Part shown: positions 8,481-21,249 of the stretch, piece after piece
Layout of the letters: each line of letters opens with the position of its first letter
Position numbering within the stretch: position 1 is the stretch's first letter
NCBI RefSeq assembly: GCF_001713355.1
Contig: NZ_CP016448.1
Span: 1,550,001 to 1,614,000, forward strand
Origin: Methyloversatilis sp. RAC08
GTDB lineage: Bacteria; Pseudomonadota; Gammaproteobacteria; Burkholderiales; Rhodocyclaceae
Length of the DNA stretch: 64,000 nt
Direction: 5' to 3'
Translations under genes and position numbers: made by a program
The notes under the pieces: model-generated
The model's database searches: none
Told to the model about the DNA's origin: nothing
The model's input: the letters and a program-made list of their open reading frames with translations, nothing else

Positions 8481-9758
8481 ATGGATTCGATTCCCCTGTC
8501 CACGCAGTTCGTGGCGCTGGCCGTGCTGCTGGTGCTGTCGGGCTTCTTCTCGATGGCCGAGACCGCGATGATGGCGTCCAACCGCTACCGGCTGAAGGCG
8601 GCGGCCCAGAGCGGCTCGCGCGGCGCACAGCACGCGCTCGACCTGCTGGCGCAGACCGACAAGCTGCTCGGCGTCATCCTGCTGTTCAACAATCTGGTCA
8701 ATGCTGCCGCCGCCACGCTGACCGGGGTGATCGTGATAGGGCTGTTTGGCGAAGGCGAACTGACACTCGCGTTCGGCACGCTGCTGATCACCTTCCTCAT
8801 CCTGGTGTTTTCGGAGATCACACCCAAGGTGGTCGGCGCGGGTTACGCCAACGCGATCGCGCCGGTGGTCGCCTTCGTGCTCAAGCCGTTGCTGAAGGTG
8901 TTCTATCCGGTCATCTGGTCGGTCAATCTGCTCGTCTCGGGCATCCTTCGCATCACCCGTCTGAACCCGGGTAACCAGGAAGAAGGTCATGCTCTGTCGG
9001 CGGATGAACTGCGCGCGCTGATGACCGAATCAGGGCATTTCATCCCTGCTGCTCACCGGCGCATCCTGATCAACCTGTTCGAGCTTGAAGACGTGACGGT
9101 CGAGGACGTGATGACCCCGCGCAACCAGATCGAGGCGATCGACCTCGAACAGCCGCTGCCGGATATCCAGCACCAGATTGCCACCAGCCATCACGGCCGG
9201 GTACCGGTCTATGTCGGCGAGCTGGACCGGGTGCTCGGCGTGTTGCCGCAGCGGCGCGTGGTCAGCGCACTGTCGGCGGGCGAGCTAGACAAGGACGAAA
9301 TCCGTGCGCTGCTGACCAAGCCCTACTTCGTGCCGTCGGCGACGCCGCTGTACAGCCAGCTGCAGTTCTTCCAGGAGAACCGGCAGCGCCTGGCGCTGGT
9401 GGTGAACGAATACGGCGAGGTCGAAGGGCTGGTGACCCTGGAGGACATCATCGAGGAGATCGTCGGCAAATTCACCACCGGCCAGCCGGGAAGTGCACTG
9501 TCGCTGGCATGGGCAGACGGCAGCGTCATCGTCGATGGCAGCCGCAGCCTGCGCGAACTGAATGGCAAGCTCGGGCTCAACCTCCCGCTTCAGGGGCCGA
9601 AAACACTGAACGGGCTGTTGCTCGATCACCTGCAGGACATCCCCGAATCCGGTCTTTCGGTAAGGATCGACAATGTGACGATGGAAATACTGCATACCGA
9701 GGACCGAATGGTGCGCAGCGTGCGCCTGTTCAAACCGGTCGACGAAGCGAAGCGTTGA
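8481..9758 (+). CDS. HlyC/CorC family transporter-associated protein (CNNM + CBS + CorC domains)
   Basis: The 425-residue protein has an N-terminal DUF21/CNNM membrane domain (about residues 1-190, four hydrophobic segments, including the FSMAETAMMASNRYRL motif). A pair of CBS domains follows (about 205-330, with VEDVMTPRNQ and EYGEVEGLVTLEDI), then a C-terminal CorC_HlyC domain. Family members influence Mg2+ or Co2+ efflux or tolerance in the inner membrane. It is likely co-transcribed with the ccsA-like gene, 3 bp upstream. A GGCGCT/AGCGCC hairpin follows the stop codon. Confidence 0.92.
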   Translation: MDSIPLSTQFVALAVLLVLSGFFSMAETAMMASNRYRLKAAAQSGSRGAQHALDLLAQTDKLLGVILLFNNLVNAAAATLTGVIVIGLFGEGELTLAFGTLLITFLILVFSEITPKVVGAGYANAIAPVVAFVLKPLLKVFYPVIWSVNLLVSGILRITRLNPGNQEEGHALSADELRALMTESGHFIPAAHRRILINLFELEDVTVEDVMTPRNQIEAIDLEQPLPDIQHQIATSHHGRVPVYVGELDRVLGVLPQRRVVSALSAGELDKDEIRALLTKPYFVPSATPLYSQLQFFQENRQRLALVVNEYGEVEGLVTLEDIIEEIVGKFTTGQPGSALSLAWADGSVIVDGSRSLRELNGKLGLNLPLQGPKTLNGLLLDHLQDIPESGLSVRIDNVTMEILHTEDRMVRSVRLFKPVDEAKR

Positions 9759-9783
9759 AACGGCGCTGAAGCGCCAGAAACCG

Positions 9784-9812
9784 TTTACAGATCAAGCCTG
9801 AATCGTCATCAT
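9784..9812 (+). promoter_or_regulatory. promoter-like element upstream of pilB
   Basis: TTTACA (9784-9789) and CATCAT (9807-9812) have a 17-bp spacer in the AT-richer 100-bp gap between corC and pilB. The -10 match is four of six, so this is tentative. Confidence 0.35.
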
Positions 9813-9859
9813 CAAAGGCGACTTATCAACTTCCGAAGAACACGTCTCCGACTCCGATC

Positions 9860-11575
9860 ATGGCCGCTACAGCAAAAAGCTCCCTGTCAGGTCTGGCGCG
9901 CGCGCTGGCTCAGCACGGGCGCCTGACCGAGACGGAAGCCAGCACACTGACCCGTGAAGGAGATCAGTCGGGAGCGGGCTTCGTCGCACAGCTTGTGTCG
10001 AGCGGCAAGATGAGTGCGCGTGACGCCGCAGTGTTCGCATCGGAAACCTTCGGCTATCCGCTGCTTGACCTGACGCAGTACGACTCCGAGCAGTTCGCGA
10101 CCGACGCGATCGACAAGAAGCTGATGCGCACGCATCGCGTGCTGGCGCTCAAGAAGCGCGCCAACCGGCTGGCCGTGGCGATCGCTGACCCCTCCAATCT
10201 GCGCGCCATCGATGAAGTCCGCTTCCAGACCGGCCTGGCCGTCGATCCGGTTGTCGTGGAAACGGACAAGCTGTTTGCGCTGGTCGACAAGTTGTCGGAA
10301 TCGGTTGAGAAGACGCTCGAATCACTGTCGTCGGCCGACTTCGACTTCGACGGCGAAATGGCGCCCGACGAAGACGCCGCCAGCAACGACACCGGCACGG
10401 TCGAGATCGACGACGCGCCGGTGGTGCGTTTCATCCAGAAAATCCTGCTTGACGCGATCAATGAAGGTGCGTCTGACGTCCACTTCGAGCCATACGAAAA
10501 GTACTACCGCATCCGCTACCGCACCGACGGCGTACTGCGCGAAATCACCCAGCCGCCGCTGGTGCTGCGGGAAAAGATCGCGTCACGCATCAAGGTCATT
10601 TCCCGGCTCGACATTTCGGAAAAGCGGGTGCCGCAGGACGGCCGGATGAAATTCGTGCTGTCCAAGACGCGCGCCATCGACTTCCGGGTCAGCACGCTGC
10701 CGACGTTGCACGGCGAGAAGATCGTCATGCGGATTCTCGATCCCAGCTCGGCCATGCTGGGCATCGACGCGCTCGGTTACGAGCCCCCGCAGCGCGCGGC
10801 GCTGATGCATGCGATCGGGCGTCCGTACGGCATGATTCTGGTCACCGGCCCGACCGGTTCGGGCAAGACCGTGTCGCTCTACACCTGTCTGAACATACTG
10901 AATCAGGCCGGCGTGAACATTTCGACCGCGGAAGATCCGGCCGAAATCAACCTGCCGGGCGTCAATCAGGTCAATGTGAATGACAAGGCCGGCCTGACTT
11001 TCGCTGCGGCGCTCAAATCCTTCCTGCGGCAGGATCCGGACGTGATCATGGTCGGTGAAATCCGCGACCTCGAAACGGCCGAAATTTCGATCAAGGCCGC
11101 CCAGACCGGTCACCTCGTGCTGTCGACGCTGCACACCAACGATGCACCGACCACGCTCGACCGCATGCGCAATATGGGCATTGCAGCGTTCAATATTGCA
11201 TCGAGCGTCATATTGATCACTGCACAGCGCCTTGCACGACGCCTATGCTCCTGCAAGCAACCGATGGATATTCCGGTCGAAGCCCTGCTGGAAGCCGGCT
11301 TCACCGAGGAAGAACTCGACGGCAGCTGGCAACCCTACGGCCCGGTTGGCTGCGAGCGCTGCAAGGGCAGCGGCTACAAGGGCCGGGTCGGCATCTACCA
11401 GGTGATGCCGATCTCGGACGAGATTGCGCATATCATCATGACCAATGGCAACTCGATCGACATCGCGCAGCAGGCCCGGCGCGACGGAGTGAGGGATTTG
11501 CGACAGTCGGGTCTGCTGAAGGTCAAGCAGGGTGTGACCTCGCTGGCGGAAGTGCTTGCCTGCACCAATGAATGA
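9860..11575 (+). CDS. pilB: type IV pilus assembly ATPase PilB
   Basis: PilB is the cytoplasmic hexameric ATPase that powers pilus extension. Residues 1-150 form the GspE N-terminal domain. The ATPase core carries Walker A GPTGSGKT (about 330-337), an Asp box, a Walker B segment in QDPDVIMVGEIRD and a His box in STLHTNDAPTTLDR. The zinc site uses CSC (around 463) and CERC (around 497), the tetracysteine pattern of extension ATPases rather than PilT. Length is 571 residues. It heads the pilBCD cluster. Confidence 0.96.
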   Translation: MAATAKSSLSGLARALAQHGRLTETEASTLTREGDQSGAGFVAQLVSSGKMSARDAAVFASETFGYPLLDLTQYDSEQFATDAIDKKLMRTHRVLALKKRANRLAVAIADPSNLRAIDEVRFQTGLAVDPVVVETDKLFALVDKLSESVEKTLESLSSADFDFDGEMAPDEDAASNDTGTVEIDDAPVVRFIQKILLDAINEGASDVHFEPYEKYYRIRYRTDGVLREITQPPLVLREKIASRIKVISRLDISEKRVPQDGRMKFVLSKTRAIDFRVSTLPTLHGEKIVMRILDPSSAMLGIDALGYEPPQRAALMHAIGRPYGMILVTGPTGSGKTVSLYTCLNILNQAGVNISTAEDPAEINLPGVNQVNVNDKAGLTFAAALKSFLRQDPDVIMVGEIRDLETAEISIKAAQTGHLVLSTLHTNDAPTTLDRMRNMGIAAFNIASSVILITAQRLARRLCSCKQPMDIPVEALLEAGFTEEELDGSWQPYGPVGCERCKGSGYKGRVGIYQVMPISDEIAHIIMTNGNSIDIAQQARRDGVRDLRQSGLLKVKQGVTSLAEVLACTNE

Positions 11576-11634
11576 ACGGTCGCGGCACCCCCGCCGCGCC
11601 AGCATGAGCGGACATACCGCGCTAGGAGCTTGAT

Positions 11635-12867
11635 TTGGCCACCGCAACCCGACCCGTACGCAAGGACAGCGGTTCCAAGGACCAGGTATTCAACTGGGAA
11701 GGCAAGGACAAGAGTGGCAAGCAGGTGCGCGGAGAGATGCGCGCCGGCGGCGAAGCCATGGTCCAGGCCACACTCCGCCGTCAGGGCATTCTGGTCACCA
11801 AGGTCAAGAAGCGCAGCTTTGGTCGTGGCGGCAAGGTGACCGAGAAGGACATCACGCTGTTTACCCGCCAGCTCGCCACGATGATGAAAGCAGGCGTTCC
11901 GCTGCTGCAGGCTTTCGACATCGTCGGCAAGGGCGCCGCGAATGGCGCCGTATCGCGCCTGCTGGGCGACATCAAGCTCGAAGTGGAATCCGGTTCCAGC
12001 CTGAATCAGGCCTTCCGCAAATACCCGCAGCACTTCGATCCGCTGTTCTGCAATCTCGTGTCTGCCGGTGAGCAGGCCGGTATTCTGGACAGTCTGCTCG
12101 ACCGGCTCGCGACCTATCGTGAAAAGATCCTGGCCATCAAGGGCAAGATCAAGTCGGCCATGTTCTATCCGGCATCGGTGCTGGGCATCGCGATCATCAT
12201 CACCGCGGTGATCATGATTTTCGTCATTCCGGAGTTCAAGAAGGTGTTTTCGAGCTTCGGTGCCGACCTGCCGGCACCAACGCTCGTCGTCATCGCGATC
12301 TCGGATGCCTTCGTCGCCTACTCGTGGCTCATTGCGCTCGTTGCCACCGGCGCCTTCATCAGCTTCGCATACATGCTCAAGCGATCACTGCCGCTGCAGA
12401 TTGCCGTCGACCGGTTGCTGCTCCGCTTGCCGGTGATGGGCGACATCGTGCGCAAGGCCACCATCGCGCGCTGGGCGCGCACGCTGTCGACGATGTTCGC
12501 GGCTGGCGTACCGCTGGTCGAAGCGCTCGATTCAGTCGGCGGCGCCGCCGGCAATCACATCTACCGCATGGCAACCAAGCAGATCCAGTCCGAGGTCAGT
12601 ACCGGTACCAGTCTCACGGTGGCGATGCAGAACACGAATGTGTTCCCGGTGATGGTGATCCAGATGGCGTCGATCGGCGAGGAATCCGGGCAGCTCGACG
12701 CCATGCTGTCCAAGGTGGCCGACTTCTTCGAGCAGGAAGTGGATGACTCGGTGGAGGCGCTGTCCAGCCTGCTGGAGCCGATCATCATGGTGGTGCTCGG
12801 CACGCTGATCGGCGGCCTGGTGGTGGCCATGTATCTGCCGATCTTCAAGGTCGCGCAGTCGGTCTGA
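11635..12867 (+). CDS. pilC: type IV pilus inner-membrane platform protein PilC
   Basis: PilC is the polytopic platform that couples PilB/PilT motion to pilin. The start is TTG at 11635, supported by an AGGAG ribosome binding site at 11624-11628 with six-base spacing and by the N-terminus ATRPVRKD. Two T2SSF domains are visible (about 80-205 and 285-405), with the repeated motif pattern FTRQLATMMKAGVPLLQAF and ARTLSTMFAAGVPLVEAL. Three hydrophobic segments occur near 177, 225 and 380. Length is 410 residues. It lies between pilB and pilD. Confidence 0.95.
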   Translation: MATATRPVRKDSGSKDQVFNWEGKDKSGKQVRGEMRAGGEAMVQATLRRQGILVTKVKKRSFGRGGKVTEKDITLFTRQLATMMKAGVPLLQAFDIVGKGAANGAVSRLLGDIKLEVESGSSLNQAFRKYPQHFDPLFCNLVSAGEQAGILDSLLDRLATYREKILAIKGKIKSAMFYPASVLGIAIIITAVIMIFVIPEFKKVFSSFGADLPAPTLVVIAISDAFVAYSWLIALVATGAFISFAYMLKRSLPLQIAVDRLLLRLPVMGDIVRKATIARWARTLSTMFAAGVPLVEALDSVGGAAGNHIYRMATKQIQSEVSTGTSLTVAMQNTNVFPVMVIQMASIGEESGQLDAMLSKVADFFEQEVDDSVEALSSLLEPIIMVVLGTLIGGLVVAMYLPIFKVAQSV

Positions 12868-12885
12868 GCACAGGCAGGTCACATC

Positions 12886-13740
12886 ATGAACATCGACCTG
12901 CTGGCTCAGTCCGGGCCGCTGGCGCTGCTGTGCGGCCTGATCGGTCTGGCCGTCGGCAGCTTCCTCAACGTGGTGATCCATCGCCTGCCGCTGATGATGG
13001 AACGCGAGTGGGCGACCCAGTGCGCGGAACTCGCCGGCCAGACGCCTGCGCCGGCTGATCCACTGACGCTCGCCGTTCCGCGCTCCCGCTGCCCGTCCTG
13101 CGGTCACGCGATCACTGCGCTGCAGAACATCCCGCTGCTGTCGTGGGCGCTGCTGCGCGGTCGCTGCAGCGCCTGCCGCACCCCTATCAGCATGCGCTAT
13201 CCGCTGGTCGAACTGTTGACCGGCCTGCTCAGCGCCGCCTGCGCCCTCAGCTTTGGCCCGACGCTGCTGCTGGCAGGTGCACTGGTGTTCGTGTGGGCGC
13301 TGATCGCTCTGACCTTCATCGATCTCGACACACAGCTCCTGCCCGACAGCATTACCCTCCCTCTGGTCTGGGCCGGACTTGCGCTCAATCTGGTGGGCGG
13401 TTTCACCGATCTGCCGTCCGCGGTGGCGGGGGCGATCGTCGGCTACCTGGTGTTGTGGTCGGTTTACTGGGCCTTCAGACTGGTTACCGGCAAGGAAGGC
13501 ATGGGTTACGGCGACTTCAAGCTGCTCGCTGCGATCGGCGCCTTCCTCGGCTGGCAGATGCTGCCGGTGGTCATCCTGCTGTCGTCGCTGGTCGGTGCGA
13601 GTGTCGGCGTCGCGATGATTGTCTTTCGCTCGCACGGCCGCAACGTGCCCATTCCGTTCGGCCCCTATCTGGCTGCAGCCGGTGTGCTGGCGCTGTTTTT
13701 CGGACAGACGATCAACCAGACCTACCTCGGTGCTTTCTGA
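12886..13740 (+). CDS. pilD: prepilin leader peptidase/N-methyltransferase PilD
   Basis: PilD cleaves and N-methylates type IV prepilins and type II secretion pseudopilins in the inner membrane. The 284-residue protein has the zinc-binding cytoplasmic loop with two CxxC pairs (C69/C72 and C94/C97). The two catalytic aspartates are in FIDLDTQLLPD (D146/D148) and GMGYGDFK (D210). About eight membrane segments are present. It starts 18 bp after pilC. In many relatives coaE and zapD follow pilD; here an FmdB-type gene follows instead. No pilin gene is in the window. Confidence 0.95.
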   Translation: MNIDLLAQSGPLALLCGLIGLAVGSFLNVVIHRLPLMMEREWATQCAELAGQTPAPADPLTLAVPRSRCPSCGHAITALQNIPLLSWALLRGRCSACRTPISMRYPLVELLTGLLSAACALSFGPTLLLAGALVFVWALIALTFIDLDTQLLPDSITLPLVWAGLALNLVGGFTDLPSAVAGAIVGYLVLWSVYWAFRLVTGKEGMGYGDFKLLAAIGAFLGWQMLPVVILLSSLVGASVGVAMIVFRSHGRNVPIPFGPYLAAAGVLALFFGQTINQTYLGAF

Positions 13741-13861
13741 AGCGCGCGCCCGGACTTGATTCCTGCGCGCCAACCCTCATCTCGACAGGGCCGCACATGG
13801 ACTGAAATGTGCATGTGCAACAATGCCTTAATCTATACTTCTGCGTTTTCCGGAGCCTGAC

Positions 13862-14182
13862 ATGCCGATTTACGGTTACCGCTGTTCGTCCTGCGGTCAT
13901 GAAAAAGATGTAATGCAGAAAATCAGCGAAGCGAAGCTGACGGTCTGCCCGGCCTGCGGCGCATCGACCTTCGTCAAACAGCTTTCCGCGGCCGGCTTCC
14001 AGCTCAAGGGCAGTGGCTGGTATGCGACCGATTTCAAGGGCGGCGGCGCAAAGCCGGCCAGTCCTGCAGTCGGCGCCGATGCCCCGAAGGAGGCGTCGTC
14101 CGGATCCTCTGCCGAGCCCGCGTCGACCGACAGCAGTCCGGCCGCGCCGAAGGCGTGCGGCGGCCCGTGCGCCTGCCATTGA
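13862..14182 (+). CDS. FmdB-family zinc ribbon protein
   Basis: A 106-residue protein with an N-terminal FmdB/CxxC zinc ribbon: MPIYGYRCSSCG with C8/C11 and CPACG with C29/C32. A low-complexity Ala/Ser/Pro linker follows, and the tail ends in a second cysteine cluster, CGGPCACH. FmdB was named as a putative regulator of formamidase, but the general function of these proteins is unknown. A GGAG ribosome binding site precedes the ATG, and a TATACT hexamer lies at 13834-13839. The stop overlaps the DUF502 start (TGATG). Confidence 0.85.
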   Translation: MPIYGYRCSSCGHEKDVMQKISEAKLTVCPACGASTFVKQLSAAGFQLKGSGWYATDFKGGGAKPASPAVGADAPKEASSGSSAEPASTDSSPAAPKACGGPCACH

Positions 14183-14811
14183 TGAAACGCTATTTCATCA
14201 CCGGCCTGCTGATGTGGATTCCGCTCGCAATCACCCTCTGGGTGCTCGCGTGGATCCTCGGCACGCTCGATTCAACCATGCTGCTGGTGCCCTACCAGTG
14301 GCGGCCGGAACAGCTTTTCGGGTTCGACATCCCCGGTCTGGGCGTCATCCTGACCGTGCTGATCATCCTGACCAGTGGCGTTGTCGGTCACAACATCATC
14401 GGCCAGCGCCTGCTTCGCTACTGGGAAGGCCTGCTGTCGCGCATTCCTGTGGTGAAGTCGATCTACAACGGCGTCAAGCAGGTGTCGGACACGCTGTTTT
14501 CCAGCTCGGGCGAGGCCTTCCGCAAGGCGATGCTGATCCAGTATCCGCGCCAGGGCAGCTGGACCATTGCTTTCATGACCGGCCAGCCGGGCGGCGACGT
14601 GGCCAATCATCTGACCGACCACATCAGCGTCTATGTGCCGACCACGCCGAATCCGACCTCGGGCTTCTTCCTGATGGTGCCGCGCAGCGAGGCGATCGAG
14701 CTCGACATGACGGTGGACGAAGCGCTGAAATACATCGTGTCGATGGGCGTTGTGCCGCCCCCCCGCAAACCCAGGGTACAGAAAGCGGTCGTACCCGCAC
14801 TCGATAACTGA
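14182..14811 (+). CDS. DUF502 family membrane protein
   Basis: The ATG at 14182 overlaps the stop of the FmdB-type gene and gives [19 protein letters not shown] longer frame exists but would start inside the upstream gene. Two membrane helices are seen at about 5-27 and 50-75, followed by the conserved [15 protein letters not shown] segment and a soluble domain ending in a basic tail. This is the DUF502 (PF04367) pattern, whose function is not established. Length is 209 residues. It is probably co-transcribed with aspS, 44 bp downstream. Confidence 0.85.
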   Translation: MKRYFITGLLMWIPLAITLWVLAWILGTLDSTMLLVPYQWRPEQLFGFDIPGLGVILTVLIILTSGVVGHNIIGQRLLRYWEGLLSRIPVVKSIYNGVKQVSDTLFSSSGEAFRKAMLIQYPRQGSWTIAFMTGQPGGDVANHLTDHISVYVPTTPNPTSGFFLMVPRSEAIELDMTVDEALKYIVSMGVVPPPRKPRVQKAVVPALDN

Positions 14812-14855
14812 AACCGGGGCGCGGCCGCGCCCCTTCTCTCTTCCGGAAACACACC

Positions 14856-16649
14856 ATGCGTACGCAATACTGCGGCCTGCTAGATGCGGGCTATCTTGAT
14901 CAGACCGTCACACTGTTCGGCTGGGCGCACCGCCGGCGTGATCACGGCGGCGTCATCTTCATCGACCTGCGCGACCGCGAAGGACTGGTGCAGATCGTGT
15001 GCGACCCCGACCGCGCGCAAACCTTCGCCGTCGCCGAATCGGTCCGCAACGAGTTCTGCCTGAAGGTGACCGGCCGCGTGCGCCGCCGCCCGGAAGGCAC
15101 GACCAACGCCAATCTGGTGTCCGGTCAGATCGAAGTGCTGGCGCATGAAGTCGAGGTGCTGAACCCGTCCGTCACGCCGCCCTTCCCGCTCGACGACGAG
15201 AACCTGTCGGAAACGGTGCGCCTGACGCACCGCGTGATCGACCTGCGTCGCCCGGCGATGCAGAAGAACATGATGCTGCGCTACAAGACCGCAATGGCCT
15301 TCCGCCGCTTCCTCGACGAAAAGGGCTTCATCGACATCGAAACGCCGATGCTGACCAAGAGCACGCCGGAAGGCGCGCGCGACTACCTGGTGCCCAGCCG
15401 CGTGCACGATGGTCATTTCTTCGCGCTGCCGCAGTCGCCGCAACTGTTCAAGCAGCTGCTGATGGTGGCCGGCTACGACCGCTATTACCAACTGACCAAG
15501 TGCTTCCGCGACGAAGACCTGCGCGCCGACCGTCAGCCGGAATTCACCCAGGTCGATATCGAAACCAGCTTCCTCGACGAGCACGAGATCACCGCGCTGA
15601 TGGAGGAAATGATCCGCTATGTGTTCAGGGAGGCGCTCGCGGTCGAACTGCCGTCGCCTTTCCCGCGCATGACCTACGCCGAAGCGATGGACCGCTTCGG
15701 TTCCGACAAGCCTGATCTGCGCGTCACGCTCGAACTGGTCGATGTCGCCGATGCGGTCAAGGACGTTGCGTTCAAGGTGTTTTCGGGCCCGGCCAACGAT
15801 CCGGCCTGCCGCGTCACCGCGCTGCGCGTGCCGGGCGGCGCATCGCTGTCGCGCGGCGAGATCGACAGCTACACCGAATTCGTCAAGATCTACGGCGCGC
15901 GCGGCCTCGCCTACATCAAGGTCAATGACGTCACGAAACTGAACGAGGAAGGGCTGCAGTCGCCCATCGTCAAGAATCTGAGCCCTGAATCTCTGGCCGC
16001 CATCATGGCGCGCACCGGCGCACAAAGTGGCGATGTGATCTTCTTCGGTGCCGACAGGAGCAAGGTGGTGTCGGACGCGCTCGGCGCGCTGCGCCTGAAG
16101 ATCGGCCATGAAAAGAAGTACGTCACCGGCGACGCGTGGCGCCCGCTGTGGGTGATCGACTTCCCGATGTTCGAGTACGACGAGGACGAAAAACGCTGGA
16201 ACGCCTGCCACCATCCCTTCACCAGCCCGAAGGACGACCACATCGGCTTGCTGAAGACCGATCCGGGCAAGTGTCTGGCCAAGGCCTACGATCTGGCGCT
16301 GAACGGCTGGGAAATCGGCGGCGGCTCGGTGCGTATTCACCAGTCTGCGGTGCAGGAAACCGTATTCGAGGCGCTGAACATCGGCCCGGAAGAACAACAG
16401 CTCAAGTTCGGCTTCCTGCTCGACGCGTTGAAGTACGGCGCGCCGCCGCATGGTGGCCTGGCTTTCGGTCTGGACCGCATCGTCACGATGATGACCGGTG
16501 CCGAGTCGATCCGCGACGTGATCGCCTTCCCGAAGACCCAGCGCGCACAGTGTCTGCTGACGCAGGCGCCGAGCCCGGTGGATGAGCGTCAGCTGCGCGA
16601 CCTGCACATCCGCCTGCGCAATACCGCGAAGGCGGACGCGGCGCAGTAG
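14856..16649 (+). CDS. aspS: aspartyl-tRNA synthetase
   Basis: Class IIb synthetase of 597 residues, the bacterial long form. The N-terminal OB-fold (about 1-110, [20 protein letters not shown]) recognises the anticodon. Motif 1 is near [19 protein letters not shown], motif 2 is [18 protein letters not shown], the GAD insertion occupies about 290-420, and motif 3 is [13 protein letters not shown]. Many betaproteobacteria use a non-discriminating AspRS with GatCAB to make Asn-tRNA. The sequence alone does not let me decide that here. It precedes the RNase/barstar pair. Confidence 0.97.
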   Translation: MRTQYCGLLDAGYLDQTVTLFGWAHRRRDHGGVIFIDLRDREGLVQIVCDPDRAQTFAVAESVRNEFCLKVTGRVRRRPEGTTNANLVSGQIEVLAHEVEVLNPSVTPPFPLDDENLSETVRLTHRVIDLRRPAMQKNMMLRYKTAMAFRRFLDEKGFIDIETPMLTKSTPEGARDYLVPSRVHDGHFFALPQSPQLFKQLLMVAGYDRYYQLTKCFRDEDLRADRQPEFTQVDIETSFLDEHEITALMEEMIRYVFREALAVELPSPFPRMTYAEAMDRFGSDKPDLRVTLELVDVADAVKDVAFKVFSGPANDPACRVTALRVPGGASLSRGEIDSYTEFVKIYGARGLAYIKVNDVTKLNEEGLQSPIVKNLSPESLAAIMARTGAQSGDVIFFGADRSKVVSDALGALRLKIGHEKKYVTGDAWRPLWVIDFPMFEYDEDEKRWNACHHPFTSPKDDHIGLLKTDPGKCLAKAYDLALNGWEIGGGSVRIHQSAVQETVFEALNIGPEEQQLKFGFLLDALKYGAPPHGGLAFGLDRIVTMMTGAESIRDVIAFPKTQRAQCLLTQAPSPVDERQLRDLHIRLRNTAKADAAQ

Positions 16650-16658
16650 GCACGCTTG

Positions 16659-17048
16659 ATGACCTCGGGACTGTGTCGCCAGGCCAGCCGCAGTGCGATG
16701 CTTGCACTGCTCTGGCTGCTGCTCAGCGGCTTTGCGCCGCCCGGCAGCCTGCCCGAGGTCGAGCTCGACCGACTGCCGCCGGAAGCCGCGCGCACGCTGA
16801 TGCTGATCAAGCAGGGCGGGCCGTTTCCGTACCCGCGTGACGGCATCGTTTTCCAGAACCGCGAACGTCTGCTGCCGGCGCGCCAGCGCGGCTATTACCG
16901 TGAGTACACGGTTCGCACCCCGGGTCTGAACCACCGCGGTGCGCGGCGCATCGTCGCGGGCGAGGGCGCCGAACGCGACGTGCGCAGTTCGGGCGAGTAT
17001 TACTACACTGGCGATCACTACCGAAGTTTCCGCCGCATCAAGGAGTAA
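16659..17048 (+). CDS. secreted guanyl-specific ribonuclease (RNase Sa/barnase superfamily)
   Basis: The 129-residue protein has a signal peptide (hydrophobic core about 13-25) and a mature domain closely resembling Streptomyces RNase Sa: PYPRDGIVFQNRE, YYREYTV, RGARRIVAGE and EYYYTGDHYRSF. Predicted catalytic residues E82, R93, R97 and H120 match E54, R65, R69 and H85 of RNase Sa. It should cleave RNA after guanosine. It lacks the RNase Sa disulfide cysteines. The start at 16659 is preferred over a TTG one codon upstream. A barstar gene follows after 2 bp, as expected for protection of the producer. Confidence 0.93.
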   Translation: MTSGLCRQASRSAMLALLWLLLSGFAPPGSLPEVELDRLPPEAARTLMLIKQGGPFPYPRDGIVFQNRERLLPARQRGYYREYTVRTPGLNHRGARRIVAGEGAERDVRSSGEYYYTGDHYRSFRRIKE

Positions 17049-17050
17049 CC

Positions 17051-17506
17051 ATGTCTTCCCTGCCGCCACCGACATCGATGGAGGCCCGATTGCGCGACGC
17101 CTCGCGCAGCGGCGTTTTTTTCGCGCAGCCCACTGCGGCTGCCCGCGCAGCGCGCGTGGCTGATCAGGCCGGATTGCTGCTGATCGGTCTCGATCTCAAG
17201 GACGCGCGCGACCGCGCTTCGCTGTTCCAGGCCTTTGCCGACACCTTCGGCTTTCCCGCCACCTTCGGCCACAACCTCGACGCGCTCGGCGACTGCCTCG
17301 GTGACCTGTCATGGATACCGGCCGGCGGATATCTGGTGCATCTGAGTGGCTGCGCGAAGCCGGTCGAACATTGCAAGGACGACTTCAACGCCATCGTCGC
17401 CGTGCTCGACGAGGCCGCCGCCGAATGGCGCGCGCGCGGCACGCCGTTCTGGGTGCTGATCGACCAGCCGAATACGCTGGCACGCCCCTTCATGGCCAGC
17501 GCATGA
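17051..17506 (+). CDS. barstar family ribonuclease inhibitor
   Basis: Barstar proteins bind guanyl-specific RNases in the cytoplasm and block the active site. The 151-residue protein shows the barstar core: a hydrophobic strand LLLIGLDL, a helix and the motif FGFPATFGHNLDALGDCLGDLSW, whose aspartates normally enter the RNase active site. The family is about 90 residues, so the ~35-residue N-terminal extension is additional. It begins 2 bp after the RNase gene and its stop overlaps the nudB start (ATGA), indicating co-translation. Confidence 0.92.
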   Translation: MSSLPPPTSMEARLRDASRSGVFFAQPTAAARAARVADQAGLLLIGLDLKDARDRASLFQAFADTFGFPATFGHNLDALGDCLGDLSWIPAGGYLVHLSGCAKPVEHCKDDFNAIVAVLDEAAAEWRARGTPFWVLIDQPNTLARPFMASA

Positions 17507-17952
17507 AGCGACCGCAGTCGGTCCTGGTGCTGATCCACAGTGCCTGTGGCGACATCCTGCTGATCGAACGGGCGAAGCACCCGGGCTTCTGGCAATCGGT
17601 CACCGGCAGCGTCGAAGCCGGCGAATCGCTGGCCGAGGCTGCGCAGCGGGAAGTGGCGGAAGAAACCGGCATCGTCGCCCCGGCTGCACGGTTCGAGCGC
17701 TGGCACCACAGCAGTCGTTTCGAAATATTCCCGATGTGGCGCCACCGCTATCCGCCCGGCGTCACCCACAACACCGAACATCTGTTCAGCCTGTGCGTGC
17801 CGCGCGACACACCGATCACCCTGGCTCCCGACGAACACCGCGACTGGCGCTGGCTGCCGTGGCGCGATGCGCTCGACGCCGTGTTTTCCTGGACAAATCG
17901 CGATGCGATAAGGATGTTGATCCAGCGCAAGCCCTTGCAGCGGCGGTCTTGA
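17503..17952 (+). CDS. nudB: dihydroneopterin triphosphate diphosphatase (Nudix)
   Basis: NudB removes pyrophosphate from dihydroneopterin triphosphate in folate synthesis. The ATG at 17503 overlaps the barstar stop and gives MKRPQSVLVLIH. The Nudix box is intact at residues 35-57 (GSVEAGE...REVAEETGI). Length of 149 residues and the WHHSSRFEIFPMWRHRYPPG region match NudB. Placement after aspS is also the E. coli arrangement. The RNase/barstar pair is inserted between aspS and nudB here. Confidence 0.93.
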   Translation: MKRPQSVLVLIHSACGDILLIERAKHPGFWQSVTGSVEAGESLAEAAQREVAEETGIVAPAARFERWHHSSRFEIFPMWRHRYPPGVTHNTEHLFSLCVPRDTPITLAPDEHRDWRWLPWRDALDAVFSWTNRDAIRMLIQRKPLQRRS

Positions 17953-17977
17953 AATCATTTTTCCCCGACCCTAGTTT
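17949..17977 (+). promoter_or_regulatory. promoter-like element for hsp20
   Basis: TTGAAA (17949-17954) and TAGTTT (17972-17977) are spaced by 17 bp and lie 47 bp before the hsp20 start. The CTTGAAA at the -35 position would also suit sigma32, but the CCCC run that follows is too close for a sigma32 -10 element. Confidence 0.5.
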
Positions 17978-18023
17978 GGAAACACGCGGGCGCTCCCCCG
18001 CACCAGACATGAAAGGGAAAGCC

Positions 18024-21243
<3,220 letters not shown>

Positions 21244-21249
21244 TCAGAG

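Noticed and set aside
7671-8990. A 439-codon Gln/His/Arg-rich frame on the minus strand
   Set aside because: It lies opposite the ccsA-like and corC-like genes, whose membrane and CBS domains are clear, so it is an antisense artefact of codon bias.
14880-17075. A 731-codon open frame on the minus strand opposite aspS
   Set aside because: It is a GC-rich antisense shadow: aspS has full family signatures and the antisense translation is a low-complexity Arg/Ala/His-rich sequence with no domain.
17940-17980. Sigma32 heat-shock promoter for hsp20
   Set aside because: CTTGAAA is present but a CCCCAT-type -10 at the right distance is not; a sigma70-like spacing fits better.
17736-18023. N-terminal extension of Hsp20 by 96 codons
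   Set aside because: It overlaps nudB and the promoter-like element; the ATG at 18024 has a good ribosome binding site and fits family length.
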